Assembly: GCF_014145675.1 (NCBI RefSeq)
Contig: NZ_JACGZW010000003.1
Location: forward strand, 310,001 to 374,000
From: Amycolatopsis dendrobii
Lineage (GTDB): Bacteria; Actinomycetota; Actinomycetes; Mycobacteriales; Pseudonocardiaceae
DNA length: 64,000 nt
Reading direction: 5' to 3'
The notes under the pieces were generated by a model. It had not been told where the DNA came from. It ran no database searches and was given only the letters and a program-made list of their open reading frames with translations. Both the position numbers and the translations under genes were made by a program. Position 1 is the stretch's first letter; each line of letters opens with the position of its first letter. Positions 63,885-64,000 of the stretch are shown here, piece after piece.

Positions 63885-63947
63885 CCTCGTTCCTTCTCCG
63901 ATCATGCTCGCGGGGTGATCGGGAGGGGTCCCCGTGCACCGTCGCAG

Positions 63948-63970
63948 ATATGTTGTGGCCGACAACATAT
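63948..63970. promoter_or_regulatory. Palindromic operator upstream of the sugar transporter operon
   Basis: ATATGTTGT (63948-63956) and ACAACATAT (63962-63970) are perfect 9-bp arms around GGCCG, 63 bases upstream of the binding-protein start. AT-rich palindromes of this size are typical ROK-repressor operators, and the ROK gene is the last of this operon. Confidence 0.7.
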
Positions 63971-64000
63971 GCCGCGGAGCGGCTCTGCGGAAGATGGCGG

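Overview
The window is high-GC actinobacterial DNA with many GTG starts, ATGA/GTGA stop-start overlaps and dense coding. Gene content and order point to the Pseudonocardiaceae, most likely an Amycolatopsis-type chromosome; this is inferred from gene order and intergenic repeats, not from a marker gene. I found no rRNA, tRNA, CRISPR array, insertion sequence or prophage.

The backbone is a conserved actinobacterial block. From 26.8 to 40.6 kb the genes follow the order and orientation I recall for Mycobacterium tuberculosis Rv2689c-Rv2703: TRAM RNA methyltransferase, APC-type permease, two TrkA/Ceo potassium-control proteins, DUF3159, OB-fold protein, alpha/beta hydrolase, DUF3710, dut, DUF3093, DUF4193, cei, suhB, ppgK and the principal sigma factor sigA. 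The fatty-acid beta-oxidation pair (thiolase end plus FadB-like protein) at the left edge and dxs at 18.4-20.3 kb look like further backbone.

Accessory DNA sits between these anchors. Between fadB and dxs (2.5-18.3 kb) are an exported PHP-domain phosphoesterase, a scar of MFS-transporter and LysR fragments, a Phd/VapC toxin-antitoxin pair, an OmpR-type two-component system, and a PucR-controlled six-gene catabolic cluster: Na+ symporter, agmatinase-family ureohydrolase, TPP 2-oxoacid decarboxylase-like enzyme, aldehyde dehydrogenase and NCS1 permease. That cluster reads well as a pathway from 2-oxo-guanidino acids to amino acids plus urea. A LysR gene runs antisense into the permease, and an exported cupin carries an in-frame stop. 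Between dxs and the methyltransferase (20.5-26.8 kb) lies a choline-to-betaine operon (betaine-aldehyde dehydrogenase, APC permease, choline oxidase) and an S9 peptidase that has lost its catalytic serine segment.

Right of sigA are a complete oligopeptide/dipeptide ABC operon (41.2-47.1 kb), a DUF3592 protein, an aminoglycoside-phosphotransferase-fold kinase, three small membrane proteins divergent from a NarL-type two-component system, a cationic amino-acid permease, an HxlR regulator next to an NAD(P)-binding protein, a run of EamA exporter, glutamine-synthetase-like enzyme, unknown protein and DUF4291, and at the right edge a ROK repressor with a sugar ABC transporter (permease, ATPase, binding protein) preceded by a clear palindromic operator.

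Intergenic DNA is unusually structured. There are two related 21-22 bp palindromes (4.1 and 37.2 kb), a dispersed element in two copies (35.4 and 59.1 kb), one of them interrupted by a 23-bp perfect hairpin, a 30-bp tandem repeat, and a partial duplication of the dxs 3' end.
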